From: CAWBRT01 sp050015355
GTDB taxonomy: Bacteria; Acidobacteriota; Terriglobia; Terriglobales; Acidobacteriaceae
Assembly: GCA_050015355.1 (NCBI GenBank)
Contig: JBEKBO010000070.1
Location: 1-24,372 of the forward strand
Reading direction: 5' to 3'
DNA length: 24,372 nt
A program made the translations under genes and the position numbers. Below are positions 17,040 through 24,254 of the stretch, one piece after another. Positions within the stretch are counted from its first letter, which is position 1; each line of letters begins with the position of its first letter. Under the pieces are notes generated by a model that had not been told where the DNA came from, made no database searches, and was given only the letters and a program-made list of their open reading frames with translations.

Positions 17040-18272
17040 ATGAGGCGATCAGTACGTCTGCTCGGCGGTTTCGCCCTTTTTCTGGCGATGTTTTCTGTTT
17101 CAGCGGCTTGGGCTGCGGAGCGGAGCGCCTCCGGAGCCGCACCTCGTTTTGTCCATCCCAATAACAACCCAGTCGCGAAGCGGGCGTCCGACGACTTCTA
17201 TAACCAGGACTATGACCGTGCGATACGGGGATTTGAGAGTCTCGTAAAAGAGCACCCGGACGATCCTTTTGCCACCAATTATCTGCTGTCCGCCGTCTTG
17301 TTCAAGGAGATGTACCGGATAGGAGCGCTGGAAACGGAGAGCTACGCCAACGACAGTTTCATGGATCGCAAGGCATCCCGGCCGCTGGACCCCGCCGCAC
17401 GAGCGCGAATCCTGGAGTTGGATCGCCGCGCCGAAACTCAAGCGAATCGATTGCTCGCCCAGAATCCGGACGATGTCGACGCCCTTTACGCCAGGGGTGC
17501 TGCCCGCGCCCTGCTCTGCGTGTACATGGGCATGGGCGAAAAAGCCTGGCTCAGCGGGCTACGGGCTGCTATCGCCGCCCGCCGGGACCATGAGCGGGTG
17601 TTGGAGCTGGACCCCGACTACGTTGACGCCAAGATGGTGGTCGGGGTTCACAACTACGTGATTGGCAGCCTGAGTTGGCCGGTAAGGGTTTCGGCCTCGA
17701 TTGTCGGCATCGGGGGTAACAAGCAGAAGGGGCTGAATATGCTGCGGCAGGTGGCGAACGCGGGCTCGCTGGCTAGTCCGGACGCGAAGATTGCGCTGGC
17801 GTTATTCCTGCGCCGGGAGCAGGCCTACGACGAGGCGCTTCGGCTGGTGCAAGGGATGAGCGCCACTTACCCCCGCAGCTGCCTGATCGCCCTCGAATAT
17901 GCGCATTTGCTTGCGGCCGCCGGTCACGGGCCGGAATCGGTCGCCGCCTACCGCCAGATACTGACTAACTATAAAGATAAAAAATATCCCCTTCCCGAGC
18001 CGGCCATCGCCGCTTTTTTCCTGGGAAACGCCCTGCGCGGGCAGAACCGATTCGAGGAAGCAGCCGAGACCTTCGATTCGGTAGGCACATATCCGGGCGC
18101 CAGCCGCGAACTGATCGAGCGCGCCATGCTTGCCGCAGGCGAGATGTATGACACCCTCCAGAAGCGCGATTTGGCGATCAATCGTTACCAGGCCTTGCTC
18201 TTGGCTGGCAACAATACCGGGCCGTCCGAGATCGCCCGCCAGCACATGCGGCAGCCGTACCAACCCAGGTGA
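17040..18272 (+). CDS. secreted TPR-repeat protein, 410 aa
   Basis: From the ATG at 17040 a clear signal peptide (MRRSVRLLGGFALFLAMFSV, cut near AAWA) starts the protein. Helical repeats follow: DFYNQDYDRAIRGFESLVKE, a segment holding CVYMGMGEKAWLSGLRAA, YDEALRLVQGMSATYP and NRFEEAAETFDSVGTYPGA. The tail is short. The open frame extends 11 codons further to a TTG at 17007, but that would bury the signal. Only a weak GAAGTGA precedes the ATG. A middle section with VVGVHNYVIGSLSWPVRV is not TPR-like and may be a binding or membrane-associated part. It lies 135 bases after rlpA on the same strand. Function unknown; a periplasmic scaffold is likely. Confidence 0.82.
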   Translation: MRRSVRLLGGFALFLAMFSVSAAWAAERSASGAAPRFVHPNNNPVAKRASDDFYNQDYDRAIRGFESLVKEHPDDPFATNYLLSAVLFKEMYRIGALETESYANDSFMDRKASRPLDPAARARILELDRRAETQANRLLAQNPDDVDALYARGAARALLCVYMGMGEKAWLSGLRAAIAARRDHERVLELDPDYVDAKMVVGVHNYVIGSLSWPVRVSASIVGIGGNKQKGLNMLRQVANAGSLASPDAKIALALFLRREQAYDEALRLVQGMSATYPRSCLIALEYAHLLAAAGHGPESVAAYRQILTNYKDKKYPLPEPAIAAFFLGNALRGQNRFEEAAETFDSVGTYPGASRELIERAMLAAGEMYDTLQKRDLAINRYQALLLAGNNTGPSEIARQHMRQPYQPR

Positions 18273-18334
18273 ACCACAAACGCGCCATAGCCGCGGCACT
18301 CGCGCTCGGAGCTTGTGACTTTTTCGGACGATGC

Positions 18335-18364
18335 CCCACATCTGCCGCAGTTAGCAGATGTGGG
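18335..18364. repeat. perfect 11-bp-stem hairpin
   Basis: CCCACATCTGC (18335-18345) and GCAGATGTGGG (18354-18364) pair fully around an eight-base loop. There is no U-tract. It lies just upstream of the compound repeat and shares the CCCAC/GTGGG ends. Confidence 0.7.
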
Positions 18365-18382
18365 ACTTAGGCACCAGTCGAA

Positions 18383-18460
18383 CTACCCCACGTTAGCCCA
18401 ATCACCCCAGCGAGCCGAGCCTCGCTGGGGACCCCGACGCGGGGCGGAACGTGGGGCACC
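18383..18460. repeat. GTGGGGCACC-type compound hairpin repeat, copy 2
   Basis: Outer arms CCCCACGTT (18386-18394) and AACGTGGGG (18448-18456) are fully complementary. Inside lies a perfect 10-bp hairpin, CCCCAGCGAG (18405-18414) with CTCGCTGGGG (18421-18430), and a small CCCC/GGGG stem (18432-18444). The whole folds as a branched junction. It starts CTACCCCAC and ends GTGGGGCACC like the copy at 14886. Confidence 0.65.
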
Positions 18461-18605
18461 AAGCCGAAAGATTCATCAATAAAACCCAGAGCGGCACGGG
18501 GTGGGACAGTTTCGTGGGATGCTTCGCTTCCCCACCCCACTCAAGCCAACAGAAGGCTTGAATGGGCCACCAAGCCTTCGATGTTGATTTAGTCACAGCT
18601 CTCAG

Positions 18606-18636
18606 GGAAAGAAAAAGGCCCGCGTAGAGCGGGCCG
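18606..18636 (-). terminator. rho-independent terminator of the protease gene
   Basis: On the minus strand GGCCCGC and GCGGGCC (18617-18623 with 18629-18635) form a 7-bp GC stem with a five-base loop, followed by TTTTTCTTT. It lies 34 bases after the protease stop. Confidence 0.8.
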
Positions 18637-18669
18637 GATAGTAAGAAACCGCTGGTCAGCGATCAGCTA

Positions 18670-20277
18670 TCAGCGAGTCCCCAACCGGGGATTGCTGTGC
18701 TCGGCGACGATCTTGCGGGCATTCTCAGCCAACTGCTTGGCTTGTGGCAGCAGGTCAAGCGCCTTGGTGACATTGGGGTCGGATTCGGCCTGCACCCGCA
18801 ACCCCTCTTCCTGGCCGAACTGGCTGATGAACAATTCCGTCTTTATGCTCGCCTTCACCCAGTCGAGATTGTCGGCCAGATCACCCTCGGTAAACGGGAT
18901 CTTCTGATCGTCCAGGTAGCGGCGGAACTCCTGTAGAACCGCGTCATCTACCGTAAAGTTCTTGCCAATGCCCTTGTGGATCGCGATGTAGTGTTTGGAG
19001 AAGTTGAAGAAAGCATACTTCTGCAGCAAGCCATCCTGGAACTTGTTGCTCTTGATGGCGGGCAACTTAACGTCGGGGGTGATTCCGCCTCCGCCATAGA
19101 CCGTGCGACCGCTGTCAGTCAGCTTAACGTCATGGTTCTGGGTTGGGTTCTCCGGACTGCTGCCCTCCCGGGCGTAATAGTAGTCATAGAGCGAAACGCC
19201 AGTATAGTCGCGCTGGATCAGGCGGCCGCTTGGGGTGTAATACTTAGCGGTGGTCAAGGCCAAGCCAGTGTTTTCCGACAGCGGATAGACCGTCTGCACC
19301 AACCCCTTGCCAAACGTCGTTTCCCCTGCAATCAGGCCACGGTCGTGATCCTGAATCGCTCCGGCGACGATTTCGGCCGCCGAGGCGCTGCCGCGGTTCA
19401 CGAGCACCACCAGCGGGAACTCCTTGCCGCCGTTTCCGTGCTGGGCATGGTAAACCTTCTCCGGCGAATTGCGTCCGTGGTGAGAGACAATCACCTGCCC
19501 TTTGCGGAGAAACTTGTCGGCGACGCTGACGCCCTCGCTGAGCAGGCCACCCGGATTCTGGCGAAGGTCAAGGATCAGGCCGCTGAGATCTCCCATGGCG
19601 TCCAACGCCTTGCTCACTTCCTGGTCGGTGGTTTCCTGGAAGCCGCTGATGTGGAGATAGCCGATGCCCGGGCGGATCATAAAGTGCAAATCGACGCTGT
19701 GGCGCGGAATTTCATCACGCACTACGGCGAACTCAACCGGTTTGTCGGAGCCCTCGCGGAGTATCGAAATCTTGACCGCAGTGCCTTTGGGACCTTTCAG
19801 CAGTTCGGCCACTTCGCTGACGCTCATGTTGTCCGTGGGTTTGCCGTCGACGGCAACAATGATGTCGCCTGGACGAATTCCGGCCCGGTACGCGGGAGCG
19901 CCGGCAAAGGGCGCTATAACAATGACCTTGTTATTGCGTGGGCCAACCTGCATGCCGACTCCGTAATACTTGCCGCTCTGCTCCTCGCGAAGCAGGGCAT
20001 ACGACTTCGGATCGAAGAAGTTGGAGTGGGGGTCGAGCACGCGAAGCATTCCCGGGATGGCTCCGTTATAAATCGCCTTGTTAGCATCGACGACCTCGGC
20101 ATAGTTTTGCTCGACGACGTCGTAGACCTGGGTGAACGAGCGCAAACTGTCGCGAACGTCACCATCGCCGACCGGCGAGCCGTTTCCTATGCGCTGTCCG
20201 AAAACCACGCCCAGACAGCCACATAGCAAGATCACCAGAAACACTGCAAAGAAGGAGCGACGAGAACTACCAGCCAT
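18670..20277 (-). CDS. C-terminal processing protease (S41 family)
   Basis: Tail-specific serine protease, probably periplasmic and inner-membrane anchored. From the ATG at 20277 (535 residues; AAGGA about nine bases upstream) a hydrophobic signal-anchor (FFAVFLVILLCGCLGVVFG) is followed by an N-terminal helical domain. A PDZ domain comes next (YYGVGMQVGPRNNKVIVIAP to GTAVKISILREG). The S41 core follows: GIGYLHISGFQET, GLILDLRQNPGG, the catalytic Ser in NRGSASAAEIVAGAIQDHDR and the Lys in ETTFGKGLVQTVYPL. A C-terminal helical region ends the protein. The open frame runs on to 20904, but that part only shadows tatA on the other strand. It is divergent from the tat operon and ends at a strong terminator. 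Confidence 0.93.
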   Translation of the reverse strand: MAGSSRRSFFAVFLVILLCGCLGVVFGQRIGNGSPVGDGDVRDSLRSFTQVYDVVEQNYAEVVDANKAIYNGAIPGMLRVLDPHSNFFDPKSYALLREEQSGKYYGVGMQVGPRNNKVIVIAPFAGAPAYRAGIRPGDIIVAVDGKPTDNMSVSEVAELLKGPKGTAVKISILREGSDKPVEFAVVRDEIPRHSVDLHFMIRPGIGYLHISGFQETTDQEVSKALDAMGDLSGLILDLRQNPGGLLSEGVSVADKFLRKGQVIVSHHGRNSPEKVYHAQHGNGGKEFPLVVLVNRGSASAAEIVAGAIQDHDRGLIAGETTFGKGLVQTVYPLSENTGLALTTAKYYTPSGRLIQRDYTGVSLYDYYYAREGSSPENPTQNHDVKLTDSGRTVYGGGGITPDVKLPAIKSNKFQDGLLQKYAFFNFSKHYIAIHKGIGKNFTVDDAVLQEFRRYLDDQKIPFTEGDLADNLDWVKASIKTELFISQFGQEEGLRVQAESDPNVTKALDLLPQAKQLAENARKIVAEHSNPRLGTR

Positions 20278-20350
20278 CCAAATTGTCCTTCGCTGCCAGA
20301 GCGGCGGCGCCAGTGAGAAATTGTGCCCAGCAACCGTGAAGATTTTCAAA

Positions 20351-20359
20351 AGTATAGCA
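20351..20359 (-). promoter_or_regulatory. extended -10 element for the protease gene
   Basis: On the minus strand TGCTATACT gives a TG-n extended -10 box, 73 bases before the protease ATG. No good -35 is seen, which extended -10 promoters can tolerate. Confidence 0.4.
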
Positions 20360-20488
20360 CGTTCAGGCTCCGCCACGGATCGGAGCCACGCACCCGCAAG
20401 TGCTAGTAAATCAGATGCAAGTAGCTTTTCCAGGGGTTCGGGAAGATAGCGTATTTCTCCCTGAGGAGCCAAAAACTCGTGCCTTTCA

Positions 20489-20517
20489 TTGCTGCCGGGG
20501 GCTGGGCGAAGTATCAT
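20489..20517 (+). promoter_or_regulatory. possible promoter of the tat operon
   Basis: TTGCTG (20489-20494) and TATCAT (20512-20517) are 17 bases apart. The -10 ends only six bases before the tatA ATG (20524), and no ribosome-binding site is visible, so the transcript may be nearly leaderless. Weak match. Confidence 0.35.
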
Positions 20518-20523
20518 ACAGCC

Positions 20524-21003
20524 ATGAATCTCGGAATGCCCGAAATGATTTTTATCTTTCTGCTCGCCCTGCTGCTTTTTGGGCCAAAGAAGTTGCCTCA
20601 GGTGGGTCGCGAGCTGGGTAAAGCGCTGAGCGAGTTCAAGCGCGCAAGCAACGAGTTCAAGAACCAGCTCGAGACCGAAATAGCGCAGGTAGAGGGCAAT
20701 GAGCACGAGAAGGCGGTTTCCGCCCCGGCCAGCGCGGAGTTTTCGGGAGACCCCATGCAGCAGCCGATTCCGCAGCCCATCCAGGGGGAGACCATCGAGC
20801 CGCGGATTTTGCCGCCCTCCGAACCTACCGTTGCCACCACTGCCGGGCAAGCCGGAGAAGCAGAGCTGTCTCAACCCAAACCGCCAGCCGCGGATCCGGC
20901 CCACGATCTCAATCTGGCCGCGTCGAATCTGGCCGCCGTGCAGGGCGAAAATGGCGGCTCGATCAATCTCAACAAGGCCCCGCTAAGAGAGTCCAATGCC
21001 TGA
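20524..21003 (+). CDS. tatA: twin-arginine translocase subunit TatA/TatB family
   Basis: Forms the pore-forming or receptor part of the Tat system, which exports folded proteins. From the ATG at 20524 (159 residues) the single span MIFIFLLALLLF is followed by FGPKKLPQVGRELGKALSEF and an amphipathic helix, the TatA/E/B signature. A long Pro/Ala/Glu-rich tail (residues about 65-159) is unusual for TatA and more like TatB in length. No second TatA/B gene is adjacent, so this may be a dual-function subunit or partners lie elsewhere. Upstream in-frame codons to 20479 would block the N-out topology. Its stop overlaps the tatC start (ATGCCTGA), implying coupled translation. Confidence 0.9.
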   Translation: MNLGMPEMIFIFLLALLLFGPKKLPQVGRELGKALSEFKRASNEFKNQLETEIAQVEGNEHEKAVSAPASAEFSGDPMQQPIPQPIQGETIEPRILPPSEPTVATTAGQAGEAELSQPKPPAADPAHDLNLAASNLAAVQGENGGSINLNKAPLRESNA

Positions 21004-21802
21004 TTTGGCATCTCCTCCTTCTTCTGAACGTACCCGCAAGGACGAAACCTTGCAGTCGATGGGCTTTCTCGATCACCTCGAGGAACTGCGGCGTCGCATC
21101 ATCTGGAGCATTGTCTACATTGTCGGCGGCTTTTCCGTCTGCTACTGGTACCACGAGCAGATCTACAACCTGATGCAGAAGCCGATCTTCGAGGCGCTGA
21201 GGGCGCACGGGTTGGCCGAGAAACTCGTCTATCTGAACCCGACCGAGCCCTTCAACATGTACTTGAAGGTGGCGTTCATCGGCGGAATCTTCGTCGCCTC
21301 GCCGCTCATTCTTTACCAAGTCTGGCTGTTCATTGCGCCGGGGCTCTACCGCCAGGAGCGGCGTTACGTGGCGCCATTTCTGTTTTCGACCGTGGGCTTG
21401 TTCGTCGCCGGCGGAGTCTTCGGCTACAAAATGGTCTACCCGGCGGCGCTCGATTTCCTGATCGGTTATGGCCAGCAGTTCGCGCCGATGATCACCATCA
21501 GCGAGTACACCAACCTGTTCATGACCATCATCCTCGGCCTCGGGATCGTCTTCGAGATGCCGATCCTGGTCTTCTTTCTGGCCCTGATGGGTGTGATCAG
21601 CGCCGGGTGGATGTGGCGTAACCTGCGCTATTCGATTCTGGTAATTTTCATTATTGCCGCCATCATCACGCCGACCACCGATATCATGAACATGTGCATC
21701 TTCGCAGCGCCGATGATCGTGCTCTACCTGGGCAGCATCGGAGTCGCTTACCTCGTCCATCCGAGCCGGCGCAACAGGAAGAAGAAGGCGCTGAACGAAT
21801 GA
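20996..21802 (+). CDS. tatC: twin-arginine translocase subunit TatC
   Basis: Core receptor of the Tat pathway; it binds the twin-arginine signal peptide. The 268 residues start with a polar segment and the family motif MGFLDHLEELRRRIIWS. Six membrane spans follow, with the conserved loops YLNPTEPFNMYLKVAFIGG, ASPLILYQVWLFIAPGLYRQ and LGIVFEMPILVFF, and TPTTDIMNMCIFAAPMI near the end. The tail is basic (RRNRKKK). The start overlaps tatA by eight bases and the stop overlaps the next gene by four (ATGA), so the three genes form one translationally coupled unit. Confidence 0.95.
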   Translation: MPDLASPPSSERTRKDETLQSMGFLDHLEELRRRIIWSIVYIVGGFSVCYWYHEQIYNLMQKPIFEALRAHGLAEKLVYLNPTEPFNMYLKVAFIGGIFVASPLILYQVWLFIAPGLYRQERRYVAPFLFSTVGLFVAGGVFGYKMVYPAALDFLIGYGQQFAPMITISEYTNLFMTIILGLGIVFEMPILVFFLALMGVISAGWMWRNLRYSILVIFIIAAIITPTTDIMNMCIFAAPMIVLYLGSIGVAYLVHPSRRNRKKKALNE

Positions 21803-22905
21803 CCGGGCAGCATAAGGGTCTGGCGCGGATTTCGCTCGGGCCGGTGAGTTCTTTCGAGTGGTGCAAGGGGGCGCGGCGGCCAACGCTGCGCTCTTTCTGC
21901 TGGCCGGCGGCCGCGCTCACCCTGTTGGCGGTGCTCTTTATGGGCTGCAAGCGCAGTGGACAGAGTGAACAGGTGCAGAGTGAACAGGTTGTGATGGGCG
22001 ATGTGCCTTCAGGCGGGTCGCCATCCGCCCGCTGGCAACCGGTTGCGGCCGATTTCGTCGTCCCAAAGGATGCCGCTCCCGCGCCTCGCGTCGACGGCAA
22101 ACGCGCCATGCAGTATGTCCGCGAAACGGTAGGGTTTGGTTCGCGCCCGATCGGCAGCGCGGCGCACCGCAAGCTCGAAGCCTATATCCACCAGAAGCTG
22201 ACGGCTTGGCACGTTGCGGTTGCCGACGACGCCTTTACCGCCAAAACCGCTGCCGGCTCATATCCCATCCGCAACATCATTGCCAAATTTCCGGGCAAGA
22301 AAGACGGGATTATCGTCGTTGCCGGCCATTACGACACGAATCTGCCTTTGCCCAAAAGTTACGTGGGCGCCAACGATGGCGGCTCAAGCACGGGCCTGCT
22401 GCTGGAGTTGGCCGACGTTCTGCGGGGCAGGCAAATGGAAGGTTACAGCGTGTGGCTGGTGTGGATGGACGGCGAAGAGGCCACCGTGAGCTGGAGCGAC
22501 ACCGACAGCCTCTACGGAAGCCGGCACCTGGCGCAACTCTGGCAGGAGGACGGCACGGCAAAAAAGATCAAAGCCTTTTTGCTGGTGGATATGGTGGGAG
22601 ACGCCGACCTGAACATCGATCGCGATCTCAACTCGACCGTCTGGCTGGAAGACCTGGTCAAAGATGCGGCCACCAGGCTGGGCTACCAATCGCACTTCTT
22701 CGCGCGGCAGATCTCCATTGAAGACGATCACCTGCCCTTTGCCAAAATCGGCGTCCCGGCAGCCGACCTCATCGACTTCGATTACGGCTACGACAACGTC
22801 TTCCACCACACGCCGCAGGACACACTCGACAAACTCAGCCCCAACAGCCTGCAAATCGTCGGAGACACGGTGCTGGAGACCATCCGCGCACTCGACGCGC
22901 ACTGA
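21799..22905 (+). CDS. M28-family peptidase, glutaminyl-cyclase-like
   Basis: Zinc-dependent exported enzyme of the M28 fold. From the ATG at 21799 (368 residues; ATGA overlap with tatC) a hydrophobic segment (AAALTLLAVLFMGC) suggests a membrane anchor or lipoprotein with an atypical lipobox. Zinc and catalytic motifs are present: VVAGHYDTN, GANDGGSSTGLLLELAD, WMDGEEA, FLLVDMVGDADL and HHTPQDTLD. The stretches SWSDTDSLYGSRHLA and SIEDDHLPF match animal-type (type II) glutaminyl-peptide cyclotransferases better than aminopeptidases. Its product may form N-terminal pyroglutamate on exported proteins. A 15-bp direct repeat (21961-21989) encodes QSEQV twice after the anchor. Confidence 0.85.
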   Translation: MTGQHKGLARISLGPVSSFEWCKGARRPTLRSFCWPAAALTLLAVLFMGCKRSGQSEQVQSEQVVMGDVPSGGSPSARWQPVAADFVVPKDAAPAPRVDGKRAMQYVRETVGFGSRPIGSAAHRKLEAYIHQKLTAWHVAVADDAFTAKTAAGSYPIRNIIAKFPGKKDGIIVVAGHYDTNLPLPKSYVGANDGGSSTGLLLELADVLRGRQMEGYSVWLVWMDGEEATVSWSDTDSLYGSRHLAQLWQEDGTAKKIKAFLLVDMVGDADLNIDRDLNSTVWLEDLVKDAATRLGYQSHFFARQISIEDDHLPFAKIGVPAADLIDFDYGYDNVFHHTPQDTLDKLSPNSLQIVGDTVLETIRALDAH

Positions 22906-22963
22906 GCGGGAGAACGAAAGTACCACCCAAACTTCGCTTGAATGGGGCACCCGGCGGAGAGCC

Positions 22964-22991
22964 TTGACCAACCTCCCGCGCTCTGTACAAT
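22964..22991 (+). promoter_or_regulatory. orphan sigma70-like promoter
   Basis: TTGACC (22964-22969) and TACAAT (22986-22991) are 16 bases apart and point right. Only a nine-codon frame (ATG 23005 to TAA 23034, preceded by GGGGA) follows before the 3' end of an opposing gene. It may have served a gene displaced when the right-hand block arrived. Confidence 0.4.
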
Positions 22992-23022
22992 CGTGCGGGG
23001 AAAAATGGGAGCAGACGCAGAG

Positions 23023-23790
23023 TTAGGTGATTAAACCTGCGAGATGCAAGAATTCTTCAATAGCTATGCGACAGTCTTGACTGATCTTGAGAATATCGGA
23101 CTTCTGTGCGGTGTAGCGCCGGGAATGAGCTGATATGTGCCCAACATCTCGCAGATTGGGCAGCGCCTTCTTTGTATTTCGTGAAAGATTCCACGTCGTC
23201 TCAGATAACGCCGCACCAACCAGGTCGGACAATTGAAAGAAGTCGCCTTGCGCATTTTTTATCTTGCCATCAAGATGGTGCGTCTCAAATGCTTCGATGA
23301 TACTTGTCTCCAAAAGACGGCGCATCATGACAGCCGCCGCGTCATACCATCCTGAACTGAAACAGCCGTTCATTTGACGGCAGACTGTCATCAGGTAGCC
23401 TCGTCGTGTTTTTGCTATCAAACTCAGAGGAAACAGCCCTTCTTCTTCGGGAAGAAGGGGTGCCTGAATAGATCTCCACTTCTTGGTCTTAAGTTCATGA
23501 AATAAATTTCGGGAAAGCTCAACCCTCTGCTTGTAATTGGTACCGGCGGCAAATACAACCTCCACCATTTCAGCCATTGCAGAAATATCGCCGGCAGAGG
23601 GATCCTTCAACTGCTGAAAGCACACGACAGCATCAGTTCTGAGCTTTGCCAATTTGTCTGCATAGAAATTCAACCCTGAGAGTGGCGCACGATTGCGGCG
23701 CGCCTTCTTCGCAACATCAATGGTTTTCTCAACCAAGCGCTGCAACTGGATGTCGGGAGGATCGACTATTTCATTTTCACTTTTCGCCAT
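23023..23790 (-). CDS. HEPN/DUF4145-like protein
   Basis: 255 residues, mostly helical, no signal or membrane span. The C-terminal half has the features of HEPN/DUF4145 domains: a MRRLLETSIIEAFE helix (about 156-169), a loop, DFFQLSDLVGAALSE, then LPNLRDVGHISAHSRR (about 210-225), where R214, H218 and H222 stand where family members have 'LRxxGNxxAH'. HEPN proteins are often RNases in defence or toxin-antitoxin systems; here the activity is inferred only. The N-terminal half is not recognised. Its ATG overlaps the stop of the upstream gene (TAATG). The DNA is more A+T-rich than the core genes, which suggests transfer. Confidence 0.75.
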   Translation of the reverse strand: MAKSENEIVDPPDIQLQRLVEKTIDVAKKARRNRAPLSGLNFYADKLAKLRTDAVVCFQQLKDPSAGDISAMAEMVEVVFAAGTNYKQRVELSRNLFHELKTKKWRSIQAPLLPEEEGLFPLSLIAKTRRGYLMTVCRQMNGCFSSGWYDAAAVMMRRLLETSIIEAFETHHLDGKIKNAQGDFFQLSDLVGAALSETTWNLSRNTKKALPNLRDVGHISAHSRRYTAQKSDILKISQDCRIAIEEFLHLAGLIT

Positions 23791-24236
23791 TACCAGTTCG
23801 AGTACGCAAATGCTTTCTTGCCGCCGTCAGTTGCTTCACTCTTTTGTCTACGCAGTCGCTTCCGCTGACAGAGATTCTGGAGAGGGCCACTCAGACTGGT
23901 TAAGGGGATATGATGGCCTCTATTGGCTAACTCCGCCTTGACCGCAGCTATTGTCTTAGGCTTGGCAAAGAATTTATCGTCAATTAGCTCTTCGATATAT
24001 GCCTGCGTTCCAGCGCGTCTCTTTGGGGTCTTTTGCGGTTCGGCCGATTTACTGCCACTGGAACCTCTCCTGCGGGCCCTCTTCGACTTCGTTGCGATAT
24101 CCCGATGGGCTTCAGGTGTCCCAAGCAGGGAGTCCAAGATTTTTCCAAATGCGATTCGCTTCAGTTCTGGGTCCCTTACAGGGGCCACTGCCTGTTCAGC
24201 TTGTTTGACTAGATCCTCATAATTTGTGTCTGCCAT
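23790..24236 (-). CDS. basic protein with winged-helix-like C-terminus
   Basis: 148 residues. An N-terminal helical segment (YEDLVKQAEQAVAPVRDPEL, then KRIAFGKILDSLLG) leads to a Lys/Arg/Ser-rich linker (about 48-76). The compact C-terminal domain includes IEELIDDKFFAKPKTIAAVK, LANRGHHIPLTSLSGPLQNL and CQRKRLRRQKS, and ends KKAFAYSNW. The last domain looks like a winged helix, so DNA binding is likely. AGGA stands five bases before the ATG. It is the first gene of a two-gene cassette with the HEPN-like gene, and an insertion sequence begins 15 bases upstream at CTAG. It could regulate or guide its partner. No named family is known to me. Confidence 0.72.
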   Translation of the reverse strand: MADTNYEDLVKQAEQAVAPVRDPELKRIAFGKILDSLLGTPEAHRDIATKSKRARRRGSSGSKSAEPQKTPKRRAGTQAYIEELIDDKFFAKPKTIAAVKAELANRGHHIPLTSLSGPLQNLCQRKRLRRQKSEATDGGKKAFAYSNW

Positions 24237-24254
24237 AAGATCCTAAGCGTCTAG

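Larger units (their letters stand above)
18273..18669. other. repeat-rich region between convergent genes
   Basis: 397 bases without a gene. It contains a perfect 11-bp hairpin (18335-18364), a compound GTGGGG-type repeat (18383-18460), a GGGGTGGG/CCCACCCC pair around 18508-18536, a CAAGCC/GGCTTG stem near 18543-18561, and the protease terminator (18606-18636). Confidence 0.6.

Noticed and set aside
18976..20226. 416-codon plus-strand frame antisense to the protease
   Set aside because: It is complementary to conserved S41 motifs and has no ribosome-binding site or domain.
20278..20904. Long minus-strand N-terminal extension of the S41 protease
   Set aside because: It mirrors the tatA coding strand, has no signal at its start, and the true signal-anchor begins at the ATG at 20277.
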